A program made the translations under genes and the position numbers. This document shows, one piece after another, positions 40,503 through 44,270 of a stretch of 44,270 nucleotides of DNA (positions are counted from its first letter, which is position 1; each line of letters opens with the position of its first letter). The notes under the pieces are model-generated. The model had not been told where the DNA came from. It saw nothing but the letters and a program-made list of their open reading frames with translations, and ran no database searches. Origin of the DNA: CAZKXX01 sp964556705 (lineage in GTDB: Bacteria > Acidobacteriota > Terriglobia > UBA7540); the NCBI GenBank assembly GCA_964556705.1, contig CAZKXX010000020.1, positions 1-44,270 on the forward strand. The letters are read 5' to 3'.

Positions 40503-40823
40503 TCAAACGAGACGCTTTCCGTGGGCAATGACATAGCCGGCAAAATTGGTGGGGCGGGCGTTGGCTAGCGCGCGGGAAGAGAATAGGTGAAGCTCGAGAC
40601 GCGAGTCACAATCCAGGCCCAGATCAGACTTCACGCGGATCCGCTGGAAGAAATCCATGCTGTCCACATCAGGCGAAAAAACGGCCAGGTCAATGTCGCT
40701 GTACTCGTGGGGTGTCCCCGTCAACTGGGAGCCGAAAAGATAGGCTGCTTCGATGCGAATGCGCTGCCTGAGGAAAGCGAGTCCCTTCTCGATGATGGCA
40801 TCTAAAGTTTCTGTCTGAGCCAT
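40503..40823 (-). CDS. MNT-type nucleotidyltransferase (HEPN/MNT module)
   Basis: 106 residues. The minimal nucleotidyltransferase motif is LFGSQLTGTPHEYSDIDLAVF, with G-S and D-x-D. The expected third acidic residue appears as Glu in RLELHLF. Such proteins partner HEPN proteins; in characterised systems MNT antitoxins AMPylate the HEPN toxin. Its start overlaps the end of the HEPN gene by 22 bases, so it is translated by coupling. No nearby DNA suggests mobility. Confidence 0.85.
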   Translation of the reverse strand: MAQTETLDAIIEKGLAFLRQRIRIEAAYLFGSQLTGTPHEYSDIDLAVFSPDVDSMDFFQRIRVKSDLGLDCDSRLELHLFSSRALANARPTNFAGYVIAHGKRLV

Positions 40824-41215
40824 GCGATGAAATCCTTGCTCTCCACGACCAGTGCCTCCATGCGGTCACTCGAAATCGCTGGAGGGTTGTCCGGCCAATC
40901 CTCAGGATATCTTGAATCCGAGTACGATTCCGTCAAATCCTTCAACAATCTGATCTGCTCGCCCGTCACCTGAAGTTCGCAGGCCGCCGCCAATCTTGGC
41001 AGGTCGTGAAGCCGAGGCGGCATCGTGGAGCGCTGCCGGATGTACAGGGCTTTGAGCGTTTTCTCGACTGCTTGCTGAAGATGGAAGATAGCGTTCAGCT
41101 CTTCGCCCGCACGATGCAGTATTTCCGCCGATGTCAAGTCGGAATCGGCAAGCCGCAGCCAATACTTGATATCTTCGTCCATGCGAACTAGCACCGATTT
41201 TACCAAATTCTTCAT
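40802..41215 (-). CDS. HEPN domain protein (partner of the MNT gene)
   Basis: 137 residues, all helical. Typical HEPN segments are WLRLADSDLTSAEILHRAGE, AIFHLQQAVEKTLKALYI, RLHDLPRLAAACEL and TESYSDSRYPEDW. I cannot place a clear Rx4-6H RNase motif, so toxic RNase activity is not assured. Its ATG overlaps the stop of the upstream membrane-protein gene by one base (TGATG). The unusual order, membrane protein-HEPN-MNT, is the notable point. Confidence 0.86.
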   Translation of the reverse strand: MKNLVKSVLVRMDEDIKYWLRLADSDLTSAEILHRAGEELNAIFHLQQAVEKTLKALYIRQRSTMPPRLHDLPRLAAACELQVTGEQIRLLKDLTESYSDSRYPEDWPDNPPAISSDRMEALVVESKDFIAWLRQKL

Positions 41216-41652
41216 CAGGGGGTTAGAGCGGCATGGATCGCCGGCGTCAGTGCGAGCAGGAAATCATGCACCCGCTCAAAGCCGAGGCCGAAGAGGAACC
41301 ACACCGGCGCGTACTCGAGCGCGACGATGCCGCGATAGTTCCATCGCAGGTGCGAGTAGTCCCAGGGACATTTCCCCGTCAGCTTCAGCAGCAGCCAGCC
41401 GGTCACGAACTCGACAATCCAGATTCCGGCCAGATAGATCAGACCTCGCAGCATCCAGAAATGGGGCCGCATGAAGTCGTGCAAAGGCTCACCGATGGGC
41501 GCGAGCAGGCCGTAGATGGGAAACATCCAGAGGTACGAGTGTCCCTCCAGCCGCCAGTCGCGCTGCTTTCGCGTGGCCTTCTCGACGACGGCGGTGAAGA
41601 CGACCTCGAAGCACCAGCCAAGCAGTCCGTAGATGCAGAAGCGGATGAGCAA
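41215..41652 (-). CDS. PF06541-like (putative ABC transporter permease-type) membrane protein
   Basis: 145 residues from TTG 41652, the only plausible start after the in-frame stop of the gene upstream. About four membrane helices. IRFCIYGLLGWCFEVVFTAV at the start and PIYGLLAPIGEPLHDF match the YxxLGWxxEVxF and PIYG patterns of PF06541. Later parts are CPWDYSHLRWNYRGIVALEYAPVW. Function is not established; the name permease is historical. Its stop codon overlaps the HEPN start by one base. It follows the Gfo/Idh gene by about 80 bases. Confidence 0.72.
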   Translation of the reverse strand: MLIRFCIYGLLGWCFEVVFTAVVEKATRKQRDWRLEGHSYLWMFPIYGLLAPIGEPLHDFMRPHFWMLRGLIYLAGIWIVEFVTGWLLLKLTGKCPWDYSHLRWNYRGIVALEYAPVWFLFGLGFERVHDFLLALTPAIHAALTP

Positions 41653-41733
41653 CCAGTCCGTCCAGTCGTGGCACTCGCTGTGCGCGGGAGAATGGGCCGT
41701 CCCTGACGCCGCCGGTGGCGGACCGGCGGTCTT

Positions 41734-43005
41734 TCACGCGAGTTTGTTCACGTCGATTCCCGCGTCGTATCGCTCGTCGGACTCCATCATCTCGTCCCAG
41801 GTGATTTCGCGCCCCTGGTAGGCCGCCTGGCGTGCGAGGATGGAGGTCAGCGCGGACTCGGCGCCCGTCGCGGCCTCGTTCAGAAACTTTCCGCTCGTGA
41901 GGCTGGCGATAAAGGCCTTGTCTTTTTCCGCGTCGGCATCGCGAAGCATGTTGAAATGGCTGCGCCCGCGCTGCGGTTGCCCGGCCGCCGCAGGGTTCTC
42001 GGCGTCCCACGGCTCGGCGCCATAAATCCGCACACCGCCCACGTAGTACGACTCCGAAGTCCCTCTGCTGCCGAAGAAGCGTTCGCAAACGTCGGAATAA
42101 GAGTCGCCGAACTGCGTCGAAGTGAAGTTGACATGAACATTCCCCGGGTAATGGAATGTAATCGCGAAGTGGTCGCTGCAATCGCCGGGCTCGGTGCGAA
42201 CTTTGCGGTCGCACGCGCCCGTCGCCTTGAGCGGACGCGCCTTCAGCACCCAGTTGCAGATGTCGAAGACGTGGATGTTCTGGTCGAGGATGATGTCGCC
42301 GGAAAGCACCTTGTCCCAGTACCACTGGCGCAGGCGGCGCTCGGTGGAAGAAGCGTCCGGCCAGTCCGGCAGGCGGATAAGGCGCGCGAAGTAATACGCC
42401 TCGCCGCAGGCGATCGTGCCGAGCGCACCGGCGTGGATGCGCCGCACCATCTCCGCCAGCGGCGGCGAGCTGCGAAGCTGGAAGCCCACGGCGAGACTCA
42501 GCTTGCCGTCGGCCTTCTTCCCCAGCTCGATGACGCGCTTGCAGCCCACGACGTCCACGGCGACGGGCTTCTCGAGATAGATGTGCTTTCCCGCTGCGAC
42601 CGCGGCTTCGAGGTGGTCAGGGTGGAAGTAATCGGGCGTGGCGATGATGAGCGCGTCGAGGGCGCTCGATGCGGCGATTTCCTCGAAAGCTTTAGGCCCG
42701 CGGAAAAGCTGCGACTTGTCAATCGGCAAATGCCCCATCTTCGCGCCCAGTTCGTTGAACCGCTTATGGCCCGCCGCAAGCTGGTCCGCGAAAAGGTCGG
42801 CGAGCGCGGTGATGCGCGAGTTCGTGTTTCGCACAAACGATTCGGCCACGGTCGAGCCTCGCCCGCCGCAGCCGAGCAGCCCCAGCCGCACCGCCGAGTT
42901 CGCCTGTGTCCCGCGTACCAGCCCGGGCCGGAGCAACAGGACGCTCGAGGCCGCCGCGCCCTTCATGAATCTCCTTCGGCCGATCTGACCTTCCATTCCC
43001 TTCAT
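41734..43005 (-). CDS. Tat-exported Gfo/Idh/MocA family oxidoreductase
   Basis: 423 residues from ATG 43005, which has a strong AAGGAGGG. The N-terminus is a twin-arginine-like signal GRRRFMKGAAASSVLLL, then RLGLLGCGGRG at the NAD(P) site, IIATPDYFHPDHLEAAV, YLEKPVAVD with the conserved Lys, and DQNIHVFDICNW in the second domain. Exported Gfo/Idh proteins with tightly bound cofactor (glucose-fructose oxidoreductase-like) are common in Planctomycetes, Verrucomicrobia and Acidobacteria. The gene lies 23 bases after a ceramidase-like gene and is probably in its operon. Its substrate is unknown. Confidence 0.9.
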   Translation of the reverse strand: MKGMEGQIGRRRFMKGAAASSVLLLRPGLVRGTQANSAVRLGLLGCGGRGSTVAESFVRNTNSRITALADLFADQLAAGHKRFNELGAKMGHLPIDKSQLFRGPKAFEEIAASSALDALIIATPDYFHPDHLEAAVAAGKHIYLEKPVAVDVVGCKRVIELGKKADGKLSLAVGFQLRSSPPLAEMVRRIHAGALGTIACGEAYYFARLIRLPDWPDASSTERRLRQWYWDKVLSGDIILDQNIHVFDICNWVLKARPLKATGACDRKVRTEPGDCSDHFAITFHYPGNVHVNFTSTQFGDSYSDVCERFFGSRGTSESYYVGGVRIYGAEPWDAENPAAAGQPQRGRSHFNMLRDADAEKDKAFIASLTSGKFLNEAATGAESALTSILARQAAYQGREITWDEMMESDERYDAGIDVNKLA

Positions 43006-43028
43006 CGGGGAACCCTCCTTTTCGAATC

Positions 43029-44270
43029 TCACTTTTCCCAATAGGTTTCGACCAACAGCTTGGTCGCCGCCTCGACCAGCGTCTCGCCACAGCCCGGTTT
43101 GCACAGCGAGTTTACTGCTTCATAGCCGCCTTCCGCGAAGGCTTTGCGGTTTGGAACGTAGTTGATGGAGTCGTGCGCAAGTTCCACGACGATCGTGTGG
43201 GCAAAGGGTGAGGCCTGCTTGATGGCAAGCCCCAGCTCGACGAACACTTCACCCGGCAGGCCCACCCAGGCGACCTCCTTGCCCAAGGCGATGACCAGCA
43301 CCTCTGCTTCTATGGCGTTGCTCTGATATCTGCTCGCATCGAGCACCTTGAAGGCATGCACGAGTTCGAGGAAGGGAATTACATCGGGACCTTCGATTTG
43401 TGCCCGGCGGACAAGTTCTCGTGCCTTCCCCACTTCCCCCGGGTCGAACTCGTGCAACGGCAGGCTCACGATTCGGCGTCGGACACGCAGAGGCGCTGAC
43501 GGCACGCTTTGAAGCTTGCCGAAGGCCTTCAGGACCGCGGCGGCAAGGATGGTTCCGATGCGCGCCGCTTCCGTGTGGCCACTCTGGGGCGCTGCACGAT
43601 GCACATCGAGGTGATTGATGTTGCCCGCCGCGCCGATCGTGAATTGCGTCATCAATAATTCCGGCGATTTTGCGGCGGACAGGAGCTTCGCGAGGGTGAA
43701 AGGGTAGTCCGCGGAAAACTCCGTCCCTCCCACCGTGTCGAGGTGCAGCGCAAAATTGACGTGTGTGGCGAGAGGCTTGTTCTCCGGCGAGTCGAAAAAG
43801 ACGACGGCCACCTCGGGATCGATCGGGCCGACGGGACGCACGATCTCCGGGTTCAGCTTGCCCGGGTTGAATCGCACGGTCCCGTCTTTCATCAGAAACC
43901 GGCGATTGAAGCTGAGCGAGTCCTCGCGCCCCTTGCCAGCCCAGGCTCTCGCCGGCGCCAGGTTCGCTTCCGCCCGCCGCACCGCCTCCGTGATTTTGCC
44001 GGGCAAGGTTTCGAAATACTCGCGGGCCACGCTTGCGGTCGCGGAGTCGGCCCATCCCAGGATGATGGGGCTCGTTTCCGGACCCGTATGGGTGTGGGTA
44101 GCGGAGATGAGGACATCTTGTCCGGGAATACCGACAGTCCTCTCGATCTCTGCGCGCGCGGAGCGGACGATAGCCGCAGGAACGCTCTCCAGGTCACAGG
44201 AGACGAGGGCGGCTTTCACGACGCCTGAGTCCAGAACGATCGCTTTGGCATAGAGGTCGTCGTGAGCGCC
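43029..44270 (-). CDS. Neutral/alkaline ceramidase-like protein, N-terminal domain (5' end outside the window)
   Basis: The frame stays open to the right edge, so the start is missing. It begins (partial) HDDLYAKAIVLDSG, as in ceramidase-like proteins (H-D-x-L-Y-A-K). Other landmarks are VLISATHTHTGPETSP, a zinc-site HTHxGP, NRRFLMKDGTV, NFALHLDTVGG and GAAGNINH, followed by the C-terminal WVGLPGEVFVELG. About 413 residues are visible; perhaps 40-60 are absent. Relatives cleave amide-linked fatty acids in ceramides, but in these phyla many members are of unknown substrate. It is followed at once by the Tat-exported oxidoreductase, so both may act on one extracellular compound. Confidence 0.85.
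   Translation of the reverse strand, partial: GAHDDLYAKAIVLDSGVVKAALVSCDLESVPAAIVRSARAEIERTVGIPGQDVLISATHTHTGPETSPIILGWADSATASVAREYFETLPGKITEAVRRAEANLAPARAWAGKGREDSLSFNRRFLMKDGTVRFNPGKLNPEIVRPVGPIDPEVAVVFFDSPENKPLATHVNFALHLDTVGGTEFSADYPFTLAKLLSAAKSPELLMTQFTIGAAGNINHLDVHRAAPQSGHTEAARIGTILAAAVLKAFGKLQSVPSAPLRVRRRIVSLPLHEFDPGEVGKARELVRRAQIEGPDVIPFLELVHAFKVLDASRYQSNAIEAEVLVIALGKEVAWVGLPGEVFVELGLAIKQASPFAHTIVVELAHDSINYVPNRKAFAEGGYEAVNSLCKPGCGETLVEAATKLLVETYWEK

Noticed and set aside
1..44270. CRISPR arrays, phage or transposon genes, tRNA or rRNA
   Set aside because: Looked for regular spaced repeats, integrase/transposase motifs and tRNA-like folds on both strands; none seen.

Overview
This is a GC-rich bacterial chromosome segment from a draft assembly: a run of ten Ns at 5796-5805 marks a scaffold join. 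I see no phage, transposase, CRISPR array, rRNA or tRNA. The gene mix is a menaquinone futalosine-pathway enzyme, an MglA-type polarity GTPase, Tat-exported glycoside hydrolases and Gfo/Idh oxidoreductases, a CslA-like GT2, and DUF255/DUF2203 proteins. It suggests a free-living, polysaccharide-using Gram-negative of the Acidobacteriota or a neighbouring phylum. This is inference from gene content; no marker gene here settles it. Upstream of many genes I find sigma70-type promoters (TTGACA/TATAAT-like, spacers of 17-18).

Layout. 1-20,444 is one long minus-strand block. Read in the direction of transcription, it runs from a Tat-exported TIM-barrel hydrolase to a cofactor/Fe-S group (moaA, nadA, DUF2203, DUF255, thiC, a DUF5678-like protein, a retropepsin-like protease and a methyltransferase). 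After that come nuoB plus a Rieske ferredoxin, mutM, the NfeD-slipin pair, yifB/comM with the gap at its start, a nucleotidyltransferase with a small partner, yggX, a CocE hydrolase with a PIG-L protein, and a truncated aldehyde dehydrogenase. The 364-base leader of moaA carries a promoter, a multibranched RNA and a terminator that can be replaced by an antiterminator. It fits a molybdenum-cofactor riboswitch.

20,573-31,498 mixes strands: pilZ, larB, a UbiX flavin prenyltransferase reading in frame into a VKOR protein, a UbiA-type prenyltransferase, and mqnE. UbiX, UbiA and MqnE are plausible parts of the futalosine route to menaquinone. Between them sits a sugar block (isomerase/epimerase, Gfo/Idh dehydrogenase, DUF454 membrane protein, GH106-like rhamnosidase).

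31,596-44,270 holds a GT-C mannosyltransferase-like protein divergent from a CslA-like GT2, a secreted M24 aminopeptidase, mglA, a B12-binding radical SAM protein resembling hopanoid methylases, two tandem paralogous membrane proteins of unknown function, a HEPN/MNT pair translationally coupled to a PF06541-like membrane protein, and a Tat-exported Gfo/Idh protein with a ceramidase-like protein that runs off the right end.

The best candidates for something new are the moaA leader, the UbiX-VKOR read-through joined by an inverted repeat, the tandem GNWGTHYDA membrane paralogues, and the coupled DUF5678-like/retropepsin pair.
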